Positions 23,139 through 34,965 of a stretch of 64,000 nt of DNA are shown here, in pieces. Below the pieces are notes generated by a model, which saw only the letters and a program-made list of their open reading frames with translations, was not told the origin of the DNA and did not search any database. Numbering within the stretch: the first letter of the stretch is position 1; every line of letters starts with the position of its first letter. Source of the DNA: Neurospora crassa OR74A (taxonomy: Eukaryota > Ascomycota > Sordariomycetes > Sordariales > Sordariaceae); contig NC_026505.1 in NCBI RefSeq assembly GCF_000182925.2, positions 4,588,001-4,652,000 on the forward strand. The letters are read 5' to 3'. A program made the translations under genes and the position numbers.

Positions 23139-25484
23139 ATGCCATCTATCCAAGACCTATCGCTGAAAGGGGCAGCATCGTCCTCGTCAGGAGGGCCATC
23201 AACACGGCCGTCCTCCCTACAATTACAATCACCTCTGCCAAGCATCGCCGTGGTTGATAAAGAGCAACAACAACAACAACACCACCAGAACGCCCTGGAG
23301 TGGACGGCAGGTCAAGGGCACGGCCTGGACAATTCGAATCCCCCTCCAGCGAACTATCCATATTCCCAATGGAACAGGCCGGCCGACCCTCGAACCTCGT
23401 CCACACAGTCCTTGGCCCCTTCGACCCCGACGGGCAGTTACAGGGACCCCAGGAGGACGCTGCTCGTTATTTACATTCATGGTTTCATGGGCAACGACTC
23501 CTCCTTTCGCTCCTTTCCCGCCCATGTCCACAACTACCTTCGACAAGCCCTGGCCGAGACACACGTCATCCACTCCAAAATCTACCCCCGCTACAAGACT
23601 TACAAGTCCATTGCTGTGGCCCGAGATAACTTCAGTAACTGGCTTCTGCCACATGAGTCGCCCACCACCGATGTTATCTTGATCGGCCATTCTATGGGCG
23701 GCCTGCTGGCTGCTGAAGTTGCTCTGTTGCCACGTCAACCTCAAGATCCTCCAGCTTACGACGACTCTCCCTTTCGCCATCGTATCTTGGGGACTTTGTC
23801 ATTAGACGCTCCATTGCTAGGCCTCCATCCAGGTATTGTAGTGTCTGGAATTGCAAGTCTCTTCCGTAAGGCTCCGAGTCCTCCAGGTGCCACGAACGCG
23901 GCGCAAGAGTCTCACACGCTTTTCGCCCAGCAGTCGCCAGGGCTGTCACCAGATGCATCAATTTATTCCGAAATCTGTCCTCCTCCCGAGGCAACTTCTC
24001 CCATACCCAGGCCCACACCACTATCAACAACGTCGTCTCCCTCAGCATCTGATCCTTTCTTCAACCCAAAGTTCTTCAATGACGTGTCATTTGTGGACCG
24101 AGGATGGTTGAAGAACATAGCCCACTTTGCGCAAAAACACAGCCAAGAGAACCTTGTTGAGGCAGCTACTAACCACATCATATCACACTTGGAGTTTGGC
24201 GGTTGTCTGGCCGACTACCCCGGAATGAAGTCCAGGTATAACAGGTTGAGGAGGTTGGAAGATGTGGATGAGTTGATTCAGTCCCCAATGAGTAATGAGC
24301 ATCTGGTCAGAGTGCGGTTCGTGAACTACTACACCATATCTACAGGGATACTCAAGGATAAGGAGTCTCGCAAGGGCAGTACTCCAAAGGTTGCGTCAGA
24401 GGTTGCTGCTCCAGAAGACGGCCCTTCGAAGTCGAAAAGGCTTGAAAAGGCTCCTGAGCACCGGGAATCTTTCGATACCGCGAGATCTCAGACCTCGACT
24501 CCGCGGAGCTCAACCGAAGAAGATTGGGAACTTACAGAGCTGGAACCCGTACCCGAACCAGATGATGGACCCGTCCATGGGCGTGTGGAAGCGGAGGACA
24601 AACCCCCTGCATACGTTTCTCACGAAGAGCTTGACAAGACTGCTGAACATTCCATCAGTAACACCAGCGGAAACGGCAACGGCAACGTAACTGAGCCCAG
24701 CATAGAAACAACCTCACTCCCTCTACCGGACCTCCCCCCGATCCCAGACACCCCCTCGCCGCCACCCGTCATAGACCTAAGCTCCATAAGCGACAAAGAC
24801 GCTCGTAAAAAAGCCGAAAAGGACGCCAAGCAAGCGCGGAAGGAGTACGAAGCAGCAGTTAAGAACCGGGACAAGATTCTAAAAGAGCGGTTGAAAATTG
24901 TCGAAAAGCACGAGAAGGCGCAAGCCAAACTTGCAAGGGACATTCAAAAAGAGCAGGAAAAGCTGCGTAAGAACGCCGAGAAGCAGGAGAAGAAAGATGA
25001 GAAGGAGTGGGGACGGAAACAAAAGAAGGAAGAGAAATTGAGGGCGGAATCGACGGCGAGCAGGATTGGTGAATTGGAGACTCACCATTTGGCTCATAAT
25101 CAGAGTTTAGATGGGGGATCGTTGTCGGCGTCGCTAGGGACCCCGGCTGGTGAGAGCAGCAGCAGCAGCGGGAATGTAACGGGAAAGAGCAAAAGCAAGA
25201 AAAAGGAGAAGGGAAAAAAGCCGAAGGGGGGAAAAGAGGAGAAACAAAAACTCCGCAAATTCTGCATGCTACCCTCCAAGATCAACGGCATCATGGACCC
25301 AACTTGGATTCAAGTCTACATGGAGGGAGTGGACGAAGTTGGTGCTCACTGTGGCTTGTTCTTCGCGGGGCCACATTACGATAAGCTGGTGGGGGATGTC
25401 AGCTCGAGGATCATGGGGTGGGTGCAAGACGATGCAAGCAAGAGGTTGTTGCTTGAGGGGATGCAGGGGTTGGATCTCGATTGA
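23139..25484 (+). CDS. DUF676-type alpha/beta-hydrolase (putative lipase)
   Basis: Predicted serine esterase of the DUF676/Rog1-like lipase group. One exon of about 781 residues. After a Ser/Gln-rich N-terminus come the oxyanion-side motif IYIHGFMG and the nucleophile elbow GHSMGG with Ser near residue 185. LSLDAPLLGLHPG follows. The region from about residue 420 is disordered and acidic, then Lys/Glu-rich with a coiled-coil-like KDAKQARKEYEAAVKNRDK run. The C-terminus (about 710-781) is again folded, with WIQVYMEGVDEVGAHCGLF. ATG at 23139 (ACCATGCC) is preferred; another in-frame ATG at 23079 would add 20 residues. The acid and histidine of the triad were not assigned. Substrate and location are unknown. 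Confidence 0.88.
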   Translation: MPSIQDLSLKGAASSSSGGPSTRPSSLQLQSPLPSIAVVDKEQQQQQHHQNALEWTAGQGHGLDNSNPPPANYPYSQWNRPADPRTSSTQSLAPSTPTGSYRDPRRTLLVIYIHGFMGNDSSFRSFPAHVHNYLRQALAETHVIHSKIYPRYKTYKSIAVARDNFSNWLLPHESPTTDVILIGHSMGGLLAAEVALLPRQPQDPPAYDDSPFRHRILGTLSLDAPLLGLHPGIVVSGIASLFRKAPSPPGATNAAQESHTLFAQQSPGLSPDASIYSEICPPPEATSPIPRPTPLSTTSSPSASDPFFNPKFFNDVSFVDRGWLKNIAHFAQKHSQENLVEAATNHIISHLEFGGCLADYPGMKSRYNRLRRLEDVDELIQSPMSNEHLVRVRFVNYYTISTGILKDKESRKGSTPKVASEVAAPEDGPSKSKRLEKAPEHRESFDTARSQTSTPRSSTEEDWELTELEPVPEPDDGPVHGRVEAEDKPPAYVSHEELDKTAEHSISNTSGNGNGNVTEPSIETTSLPLPDLPPIPDTPSPPPVIDLSSISDKDARKKAEKDAKQARKEYEAAVKNRDKILKERLKIVEKHEKAQAKLARDIQKEQEKLRKNAEKQEKKDEKEWGRKQKKEEKLRAESTASRIGELETHHLAHNQSLDGGSLSASLGTPAGESSSSSGNVTGKSKSKKKEKGKKPKGGKEEKQKLRKFCMLPSKINGIMDPTWIQVYMEGVDEVGAHCGLFFAGPHYDKLVGDVSSRIMGWVQDDASKRLLLEGMQGLDLD

Positions 25485-26592
25485 GTGAGTGAGGGTCTTG
25501 TTGATGGGGGGAGGGGAGAGGGTAGGAGGAAGAGAGAATGGGTACTGAGGGGCTACGGGCGAGTAATGGGGGATTGAGATATATGACACGACAGACACTG
25601 GATGAAACGATATGTATAGGACTGGACCCATCGATGATAGATACGCAGGCAACAGAGGATAACTGAGATAGTAAAGGACTGCGTAGCGTAAAGAACCGTT
25701 TAGTCTATGCATACATGCGATCAGCATCACGAACCAACTCGGCTGCGTAGGGGCACAGGAAGACCATAGTCCATGTACCTCAACTCGACACTATAGTAGC
25801 ATGAATGGGCTTTGTTCTGGCTCACTTGTTCCATTCAACTCCATTGTTTCTTATTTTAAACTGTCCTTGTCTTACCCGTCCGTCCATCCCTTGCCCTTTC
25901 AATCCCACTCAATCTTCTACGTCTTTTCGTCCCATCCATCCATCCATTCATCCATCCCATAACGCGCTCAATCTTTTGTCTGAACTTTGCGCTACTCGAA
26001 ACGACAAACAAAAACAATGAATGGCCGCAGTCGCAAAAAACAAGAAGCAGAAACGAGAAGCAGTAGCAGAAAAGCAGGAACACCAAAACATAGCAGGGCC
26101 GAAATGCAAAACCAGAACATGAAATGAGACGAACCACTTCCATTAACACAAGGCCATTGGAGAACTTGCTTTCCCTAGTATTCTCTGATCTGAAATCCCT
26201 CTCCTCTGATATTATAAAGTCGCAAAGTCATCGAGCCTCTCTCTCTTTTTTTCTTTGCTTCTTCGGGGCAACTACCTAGTAGGAGGGTGTTTGTGCGCAA
26301 GGCAGCTATGATCGGTCTAGCAGCCATGATCATCACCACCATCCCCCTCTCCGCAAAACCTTGCCAGCCGGCACGGCTTGGGCTTTTTTGTGATACATCT
26401 AATCACTCTCCTTCTTCTCTCCCTAACTAGGGACCCTACAGTTCCATCGCGGAAGCGCGCGTTCCCCTATCCCATTCAGTATGGTATCAACCTTCGCTTT
26501 ACCCCCCCTTACCAAAAGGACTAATAGACGATATCCATGTCATTCTCTCCCCTTTCTTCTCTTGTTCGATTCTTTGTCCTCGCAAGGGCTAA

Positions 26593-26611
26593 CCCCCCCC
26601 CCCCCCCCCCC
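26593..26611. repeat. Homopolymer C(19)
   Basis: Nineteen C in a row on the plus strand in non-coding DNA between convergent genes; no wider structure seen. Confidence 0.85.
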
Positions 26612-26829
26612 TCCATCAGTATGCAAATAATCAGACGATGTAGAGGGTATGTGGACCTCATTTTTGCATTCTTGTGATAGAAAAAGACCAGCCGAAAAAC
26701 CAAGTCGTACGTGAAACCTTGATTGAATAAACGTGATGTGAAAAAAAGCAGACAACCCCCCCTGAACGCCATGCTGGTATATGTCGTGTTATGTGGTTTG
26801 GAGAAAAACAAAGCAAGTTGAAGAGCCAG

Positions 26830-26853
26830 AAAAAAAAAAAAAAAAAAAAAAAA
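26830..26853. repeat. Homopolymer A(24)
   Basis: Twenty-four A in a row on the plus strand, between convergent gene ends. No flanking duplication or upstream element was seen, so it is scored as a simple repeat. Confidence 0.85.
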
Positions 26854-27284
26854 GCAAACAGCCGCAGACGTCCCTTCTTCCGCAGACGAAGCAACAGACA
26901 ACAGATCCTTTGGTAGGTTTAACACCGCCAGTAACTGTTGTGTGTGTGTGTGTGCCAATGAGGATGACTCGCACCACTTCCCCGAGCCAACCTCCCGAGT
27001 ACCGCCCGTTATGCCACTTTATCCCAGACTTTCGCCATAGGTGTGAGCCTCAAAAAAATCTGACCTGTCTTCCGTACCGGTTTTGTCCCACTAACATCCG
27101 GTCACCCAGGTATCACCCTGAACACTGATCAGGCGGGTCGTTTAAGCCATTCGCAATGCACTGCGGCATTTTGCTCGTGGCTTTCCGTAAACGTCTCGCA
27201 GGCTCTCGACGGTAAAACAGTTGGTATCTGTCGCAAGGGTGGCGGCGTGGCGTACTCGTTCCTCTTCCTGCCGTGCGAAGGGCG

Positions 27285-28643
27285 TCATATCCCAGACACG
27301 CCATGATGGCCATAGCTCGACTGCTGCCGGGCTTGCGCATACGACTGAGTACCGGGCTGAGCCTGTACGATGTCAGCAAAGGGTGCCCCAATCTCTCAAC
27401 CGGGGACGTTGCTTCCAATAAGCACCTTTTTGCGACGCTTGAGGCCAGAGGCCATGTCACCCTCGCCGGTGGAGTAGCCCGTTTCCAGCCCGCCATCGTC
27501 CTCGAATCCTTCGCCGTAGCCCTCAAAGCTGGAATCACCGTAGCCTCGCTTCTTGATGTTGCGTCTGGGCCGGTTGTCCTGGAAACCGGGCGTCTGCGGC
27601 TTCACGCGCTGCATAGCTGGGCCCCCGTAAGCCAAAGGGGTGTTGGGCGCCGTGGGTCTTGCCGATGGCGGCTGATTGAGATGAGCCTTCATCGAGCTCG
27701 CTGCGATATCCCCGAGAACCGAGTTGTTCCAAAGCGTAGAAGGGACGGCCCCCCTGCTCATAGTAACAGCCCTCGAGATCTTGCTCTTCATGTCTGACGA
27801 TAATCCCCGGGTGATCTCCTTGCCTCTAACAAAGTGCGCATTCCACTCCTCCTGGGGACAGCCCATGAGGTACTCTAACCTCTCAGGGTCCTTTTCATCC
27901 GTCTTCACCGAGTCAAAATGACCTTGCACTCCCAGCTTCTTGATGTGGCCCTTGTACGTCTTGCGGAGCGCATTCTTCTGGCCGTCTTTGATGCGCGCAT
28001 ACTCAGCAGCAAGATCCGCCAAACCATACATCTCGAAAAGGTCTTCAGACAGATGAGGACGAGGCGGTTGATGCTCTGTGATTGTCAATGTTAACGAAGA
28101 CTCTTTTCAATGTGCAACAACAATACCGAAGATCGGTCACCCAGCAACTGGCACGGGGTGAGGAGAACAGGAAAGCAGACCGAGAGATAATGCCCGTCGC
28201 TGCGGCAACATGAGCCACAACGAGCGGGATCGCTTCTCTCGCATATGCCACTGCCGCCGCCGCCGCCGCTGCTGCTGCTGCTGCTGCTTCTTTTGGGTGC
28301 AGGTGAAGGGAGCCTTACGAGATCTGCAAAGGAGGTATTTTTCACCAACGTCCAAATGGAGGTCGTCAATACCAAGTTTGCGGTCCTCGATGTGGACTTT
28401 CTTCTGCTCTCGATCGCCTACATCGTCGGATGTACGCTTGCGCTTCTGGGGGGAGTTTTCTCCCATGACAATGTCTGTGAACGACATGTCGTTGGCGAGG
28501 GAGCTTCCGTTCACGCTGTGGGCTGGGGTCGGCAAGGTCGTCGTGGTGGAAACTATGGAACCTGACATGCTTGTGGATTGATCACTCGAACTGGGCGAGA
28601 AATGCGAGGGGCTTTGCGGGGTCTGGGGGTGAAAAGACATCAT
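27285..28643 (-). CDS. med19: Mediator subunit 19 (Med19/Rox3)
   Basis: Head-module subunit of Mediator, which links activators to RNA polymerase II in the nucleus. Three exons, 28319-28643, 27426-28075 and 27285-27362, give about 350 residues. Diagnostic blocks are [21 protein letters not shown] and DVGEKYLLC in exon 1, then [26 protein letters not shown] and KRRKK in exon 2. The last exon of 26 codons ([19 protein letters not shown] end) is joined by an intron 27363-27425 with a GTGCTT donor and GTACAG acceptor. Reading through that donor instead would end the protein 14 codons later, so the join is inferred. The first intron (243 nt) carries CCG and CTG triplet repeats. Start is the first of two adjacent ATGs at 28643. 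Confidence 0.9.
28253..28288. repeat. (CCG)n(CTG)n triplet repeat in Med19 intron 1
   Basis: About five CCG units followed by seven CTG units on the plus strand, within the 243-nt first intron of the minus-strand Med19 gene. In the transcript it reads CAG/CGG. Confidence 0.88.
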
Positions 28644-31600
28644 TTTTCAATGACGGCAAATTGGTGGAGTCGTTGACGAAGTTGAGTTGAGGCGACAGAC
28701 AGCGATGAATAATCGACCAGGATCCTTGGCGCGAAAGCGATTGTCTGTCTTGTCCGCTGCCGAAAAGTGGCGGTCCGGTGACAACAAAGGGATGCCTGCG
28801 TCGGTTCTTTCCTGACAAACAACAACGAGATTTCACCGCTCCCTAACAGCAGGTGGGTGATGGTGTCACGCTCCGACGCTGAAGCGGATGTGACGCGATC
28901 CTTCTAATCGGCCGACGAAGCCCGATGATGACGAGACAGCGGTGTCAAGAGGGAGTCAGAAAGCGGGCGCTCGTCGAAGGGGGAAGAGTGTTTTCGCCGT
29001 GTCGAGTCGCAAGCGTAAACCGGCGACTGTCGCAGAAGCTTGCGCTCTCCGCCCGCGTGCAACTCCCCCAACTGCAGTTTCCAACTCGATCAATCCAGAT
29101 GGCGGTCGACAGATAGCCCGGGGGGGAAAAAATCGAAAAGCAAAGTCGAAAACGAGTCGACTCGAATGGCGTCTCGGTGATCGCAGGCCTCGTGGCGGCG
29201 CTCGGCGATGCTGGGTCGGTTGGGCGACAGGTTTGATTGTCGGTCGGTGGTGGTGGGTTTTGGTTGTTCGGTTGATGATGGCTGGAGTGAACAAGACAGG
29301 GCAGGGCGCTCGCTCACCTTGGACTTGGAGGCGAGCGGGAATGGAAGGCAGAGTTGGACGGCCCTGGCCTTTCAGCCAAAGACGGGACGGACTGCAGGGC
29401 CATTCGCCAGCCAGCAGCGCGACGCACCTCCACAGGTTTTCAGCGGAGCACTGTGTCGCGCGCCCAGCCTATCATACAGTTTTACAGTAACCATCCGTAG
29501 CTTTACACGGCCAGTTGCCGAACCTGACCAATCTTACGGCTTGTCTAGACAGCTGAGTGGAGTAAAAACTCTTTAACAGTACACCACCTACCTACACTAC
29601 GCAAGTAAGTTTGTAGCGGAAACCCGGCGTCGAGTCTTCATGCCCACCACGGGCCCCCCGACAGTGACAGTCGACTTCAACGTATGGTGAGACGGCGACG
29701 GACCTTCCAGCCTTCACACTTCCAGGTTCTAGTCTTGGCATAGTCCGGAAATCGTCGCGCCGGCCAATCGGCATTCCCACTTCCCGTCCTTTTCTCGATT
29801 CTCCCACCCATATGACATTGTATGTATCTCCGCTGCTGAGGCTTACGGCTCGGCGGACAGCTCAACTCTGCAAGACATGCTGACCTCGTGTGCCTCTTTA
29901 CAACCATGCCATGATTTTGGATCTTGCGATCTGGGTTGGGTGTTGGAGAGGTATCGCGGAAAGGTCTAGGAGAGGTCTCTTGTATCCAGCAGCCATACAA
30001 CATCCCTTGGCAAATGATTCGTCCCTCTGAATGCCAGGGGAATATGTTTTGCATTGAAACGAAAGAGCCCTGAGACCAGCAAAATTACCCATACTACCTT
30101 TGATTACAGTATGCGCAGACAAGGAACGATTAACGACAGGATTGGACAACAATGGTGCGCCGGTTTAGACCCTGAACTACGTGAAGAAATGTCCGAATTG
30201 TCTTGATGCTATATCGTGTACGGTAGCCTGGTGGTGCCAGGGTCTGGGTGGGGAGCGAGAACCGGACCGGACTTCGCTTGTCGCATCATCGATGTTGATG
30301 GGCAAGATACGGCAGTGGGAAGAAGCCAACCGAAGCCTTGTCTACGGTTACAAGATCGACCTTTGTTTTCTGGTGAGCGGGTGAGGCAAGCGAGCTGAGA
30401 GGGATCTCTCAGCTGGATACCCGAACGCAAGATATTTATGCATGCTTCTCGTAAAGTTGATACAAGGCCGATTCTATAAGTACTGCGAACCTCAACGCTG
30501 CGCAATCTCTGGCAACCGATTGCGATATCACGACAATTTGCAACTGGCGGCTGAAGTCCAAAAAACACATGGACAAATCAGCGTTCCGGACACCCCTCGT
30601 CGCTTTCATTCCGATCCAAAGAATAAAACCAGGCTTGCGAAGTGACTTCTTGGTCTCAGATGACCACATGCAGATGACCGCCAAGCCCAGACAATTCAAA
30701 CCATCGAATTTAACAACACCGCATCACGATCCCCAGACAGACCCCGCGCTGTCGACACAAGTCGTATGAAGACACGGGCCCTCCAGATCTTTACGGAACC
30801 CAAGCAGCAAGTTCGCGATCCCAAAGCCCGAAACAAATAGGGCCATGCATTCGTCCGTGGTTTCCTTCCTCACCACGGCCCCTCGACAAGGAACCGTAGG
30901 CATTGAAAGATGAAGAAAAAAATGAAGAAATCTCCAGTCCGAGAAAGGATTGTGGGTTGCCAAAAATTCCCCAGCCAGCCGAAGCCAACTGAGAGCGGTC
31001 AGGTATGTAGTTTTCAACTAGCAAAAACGCGATCTCGGACGAATCCTCACTGATACGCGTAAAACCCCTGCACTTGGATGGAGGAAAAAAAAAAGGAGAA
31101 GGAAAGTTGAAGATTGGGGGAAGGGTTGGCTTGGTTAAATAGGCGCGGGGAGGTCCCGAGCCTTGGTCCGTGCACCAGTGCAAATTCCGGGAGGAATTCC
31201 ATGGCGGGCCGGCAGCGGGCTGAGGCGGGACTGCCAAGCTGTTCAGGCAGTCGGCTGTTGGCTGTTGGCTGCAACTTCCATCTCGTCCTCTTTCCATCTT
31301 CAGTTGTTCACTTCACTGCAGTTCCTGTTGGCAAAGGGGTCATACCGGCAAGGCTGCCCAGGCATTGCCAGCAGTAGTGAGTGGTGAATGAAACACTGCA
31401 ACTTCACTCCAAGAAATGACATTTTAGTTGCGCATAACTGTGTCACAGTCACAGACTACTATACCGTTCTACTTAACCCCTTGGCTTTTACACAGTTCTC
31501 GCTTATTATCACAATGCAGAGAGGGAACAAGGCAAGCCAATTGCTTCCGAATAACAAGGGAAACTCGTGTAGGTACACCGTACAAAGGAACATGAATATT

Positions 31601-31737
31601 ACACTCATCGTGCTGGACAAACCGTCTTCTTCAGTCCGCCCTCCTTGCGCGATTCATATGGTACAAGAGTGTTGCCGGTGGTTGCACACACACATTCACT
31701 TCTGCTGCTGCTGCTTCTTCTCCATCTTCTTCCCTGT
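28644..31737. other. 3.1-kb gap: Med19 upstream region and uL4m 3' flank
   Basis: Contains the Med19 promoter on the left and the 3' flank of uL4m on the right. Small open frames of up to about 180 codons show no recognisable feature. A perfect hairpin with 9-bp arms and a 4-base loop lies at 30393-30414. Confidence 0.55.
30393..30414. repeat. Perfect inverted repeat, 9-bp arms, 4-base loop
   Basis: AGCTGAGAG, loop GGAT, then CTCTCAGCT. No T run follows on either strand. It stands alone in non-coding DNA about 1.75 kb upstream of Med19. It could be a transcript hairpin, a dimer binding site, or chance. Confidence 0.8.
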
Positions 31738-32866
31738 CTAGTATCTCGGCGCCCTGACGAGCACCTCACCCAGATTGGGACCCTTTTGGCGGAGCCCTTG
31801 GACTGCTACACGGGTGACGAGGTCGCTTTGGTGGTCCTCGATCATCTCCTTGAGCGCGCTGCGCTCAATCACTATCCTGCCCGTCTCCAAAAGATCCTTG
31901 ACATCGACATCCCACAACTCCAAAGCGCGACCCTCGGCACCGGCCAACTCGAATCCAGTGAAGAGGTTGGGGCGCTTGTCGCCCGTGATAAAGGTCGTCC
32001 GGCCAGCCTCCTTGCCCCAGTTCAAGCTGGTCATGAACTCGTGAACCCACTTGCGGACGTAGCCGTCCTCAAGCTCACGGCTGAGCTTACCGCCGCCGGC
32101 AAGCCAGAGGAAATCGTTGGGAAGGGGGAGGTCGAGGCCGTCCTCGGTGACGATGAGCTCGCCGCGCTTGTAGCGGTAGGACAGCGCGGTGCGCCAGGCC
32201 AAATCGTAGACCTTCTTGTTAAGCTTCGTGCTGAAGTCGCGGGGCTTGGGGCCGAAGGTCTTTCCACCACCTTTCATCAGAGGTGACTGGCGGGTACCAC
32301 GACGGGCGTTACCGGTACCCTTCTGGGGACTCATCTTCTTGTGCGAACCATGAACTTCGTAGCGTGTCTTTGTAGACGCCATGCCCCGTCGTGTCGAGTC
32401 ACCTTCGTAGATGACGGCCAAGTGGAGGATATCGCGACGCAGCGGGAGGTGAAGGTGACGGGCTGAGTAGGATTCGAGGGAGCGCGGCTCGAGTTCGGGG
32501 AAGGAATAGACGGTCACAGGAACGTTGGTGACTGAATCGTGGGTTAGTACCTTTCCAGCGCGGGCGATGTTGTCGAGGTTGGCAGTCGTGTTGGTGCTCA
32601 TACTGGGTTGCCATGGTTCCGAGACCGATCTTGTGATATTGGCGGCAGGAGGGGTGGCTACGGAGGCCATCGACCGTCTGCAGGGAAGAATAGAGGATTG
32701 GCGCATCTAGTGGACATGGTTTGTACTGGTGAGCGAAAGTCGTAGGCGGGTCAGTAGCAAGACGGTGGACATATGGAGGACAAACCGGCAGTGCCCTGCA
32801 TGACTTGGAAGCAATGCTCAGCGCATTCATGGCCTCGTTGAGGCTCTTGAGACCCTTGCCGGCCAT
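31738..32866 (-). CDS. mrpl4: Mitochondrial large-subunit ribosomal protein uL4m (YML6/MRPL4)
   Basis: Structural protein of the mitochondrial 54S ribosomal subunit at the exit-tunnel wall. Three exons, 32786-32866, 32604-32706 and 31738-32531, give about 325 residues. The second intron (32532-32603) has GTATGA donor, TACTAAC branch site and TTCAG acceptor, and joins WQP to ITNVPVTVYSFPE. Core uL4 motifs are visible: SYSARHLHLPLRRDILHLAVIYE, the loop TRYEVHGSHKKMSPQKGTGNARRGT and GGGKTFGPKPRDFSTKLNKK. The Ser/Arg-rich N-terminus suits a mitochondrial presequence. It is divergent from mL38, with 666 bp between the two start codons. Confidence 0.96.
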
Positions 32867-33532
32867 GGCGGCGTTGTGATATGGCAAGGTGACGGGAGTT
32901 ACAAGTTAATGCAACTCGGATGTAGTGGAGGTCAGGTATGATATGGTGGTGCTCGAGGCAGTTGTTCGCGGGAGGAAAAGAGAGACTAGCAACCACGGGC
33001 CTGTGCGGACGGAAACGTGGAGCGCGCTTCGGGGCGAGGGAGGGACAACGGAACGGGACCGAGACGGGGGCTCTGACGGGATATGCGGTGGTCGTCGCGG
33101 GCGCCGGTCCTCCCAGTCAAGTCGCAACGATTCGGCCGACGAGGGGACTGGACGGAGTCTGGAGAAAAAAGATCTGGAGTGCGGGCAACGTGCACGTACA
33201 GTGCGCTGCAGCCATCGAGTACCCGTTTCTGGCGAGCTTTCTCGCGGGGCACGCCCGCTACTCTGCAACCCCCACTATAAGTACTTCCAATGAGCGCACT
33301 GTGCTGCCGGCCCCGGGGTCCACGAAATTTTGGCCGCAGTTCGAGTCCGGGCAGGTGGGCTGCAGCATGGAACGAATTGAAGGACCAACGAACCCTCCGT
33401 CCCGTCCCTGTCCCGTCCTTGACCCCGTCCTCCCCGTCGACGAAACCTTGAGTGCAGCTCCTCTCGATTGAGAGCGATCCCGCACTTCCAATACTCTCCC
33501 CTCCGGCCCGCCTGCACACATTCCCACCCGCC
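32867..33532. promoter_or_regulatory. Shared divergent promoter of uL4m and mL38
   Basis: A 666-bp gap between the start codons of two mitochondrial large-subunit ribosomal protein genes read in opposite directions. No other gene fits in it. The two promoters must lie here, probably overlapping or sharing elements; I cannot name a specific factor site from the sequence. Confidence 0.75.
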
Positions 33533-34965
33533 ATGTCGACGTGTCAGCAGGTCGCGCGGCCACTCGTCCGCTGTCTCCGGCAAACCGGCCCCGGCGCTGC
33601 GACATGTTCGACCCGGTCCGTCGCCGTTGCCGCCGTTAGGCCCTTCTCCTCGACCCCGATGCGCAAAGAGGAGGGCGCCACCACCACCACCACCACCTCT
33701 CCTGTCGACTCCACCACAACACCACCACCCCTTCCTTCGGCAACCGAGGCTAAGGCGACAGTAGCAGACACAGTAGTCGGAGGTCCAGAGCTTGGGTCGC
33801 GAAGGAGAAGGGCCGCCCTGGCCACCACCGGCAACCTCCCCTTCGAGCAGCTGCCGTACCAGTGTTTCCAGGATGCGCGCAAGATCCTGCAGCAGGACCG
33901 CGCGGCCAAAATCGCCCAGATTGTCAAGGAGACGGAGAAGATCAAGCTGATCGAGGCGCGGGATGCCAGCGAGTTCGAGGGCGGCGAGGCCGCCAAGCAG
34001 ACACGGATCAAGAGCTTGAGGAAGTATATTGAGGAGCTCAAGATTCTGGCCGACATCAACGACCCCGAAGTGAAGAGGCGTTTCGAGGATGGCAGAGGTT
34101 TGTATTTTCCTTTCCTTTTCTTATGACGTTTACTCCGCTTCGCAAGTCTCAGTCTAACGAACACGTTTCTCTGCCTCCAGGTGACATGACCAAGCCCGTC
34201 TACCGTTTCATGGCCGAGCGCCGCTGGCGTTCCATGGACTACAAAATCATTGCGCAGCGTATCTCGCAGTTCCACGTCGTTCCCGACCTTCTGCCCGCCT
34301 TCGACCCGACCATGGACGTCAAGCTTTCCTTCCGTGGCTACCAGGTTTCCCCGGGAGCCATCCTCGACTCGCGCGTGACCGAGGTTGCACCCACACTTCG
34401 CATGCAAGTCTTCGACAAGGGCGAGCGCCTCCTCACTGTCGTCGTCATCGACTCGGACGTTCCCGACGTCACGCACGACAACTTCAAGCGTCGCTGCCAC
34501 TTCCTGGCGGCCAACATCCCATGGGACCCGTCGAAGACGGTTCTCTCCCTGCGCAGCGTCGGCGACCGCGTCGAGGGCGACGTCGGCAAGCCCTGGCTTC
34601 CCCCCTTCGCGCAAAAGGGTTCGCCCTACCACCGCCTCAACGTCTTCGTGCTTGAGCAAAAGCCCGGTGCCAAGATCGACGGCGAGGCCCTGAAAAAGCA
34701 TTTGGAGAACCGCGAGAATTTCTCGCTCAAGGGCTTCCGCGAAAAATTCGACCTCGAGCCTGTCGGCTTCAACCTGTTCCGCTCCGAGTGGGACGAGGGC
34801 ACGGCCGAGGTCATGGAGAGGCACGGCATTCCCGGCGCTGAGGTTGAATTCAAGCGCCAGAAGTTTGCTTCGCTCAAGCCGCCCCGCAAGGCCAGGGGTT
34901 GGGAAGCCAAGAGGCAGAAGCCCAAGTACAAGAGCTTGTGGAAGTACGTCAAGCGCATTGCGTAA
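33533..34965 (+). CDS. mrpl35: Mitochondrial large-subunit ribosomal protein mL38 (MRPL35, PEBP-like)
   Basis: Component of the mitochondrial large ribosomal subunit, a phosphatidylethanolamine-binding-protein fold recruited to the central protuberance. Exons 33533-34097 and 34181-34965 give about 449 residues. The first 50 residues are rich in Arg, Ser and Ala without acids (presequence-like), followed by a Thr/Pro-rich linker. The PEBP-like part has [32 protein letters not shown] and [13 protein letters not shown]. The C-terminus is basic ([15 protein letters not shown]). Start ATG at 33533 is CGCCATGTC. Intron 34098-34180 has GTTTGT donor and CTCCAG acceptor and joins G to D-M-T-K-P-V. Confidence 0.94.

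Larger units (their letters stand above)
25485..27284. other. Convergent gap between lipase and Med19 genes
   Basis: Both neighbouring genes end toward this gap, so it should hold two 3' UTRs. No supported ORF. It has homopolymers C(19) at 26593-26611 and A(24) at 26830-26853, and a short TG repeat at 26939-26953. Confidence 0.6.
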
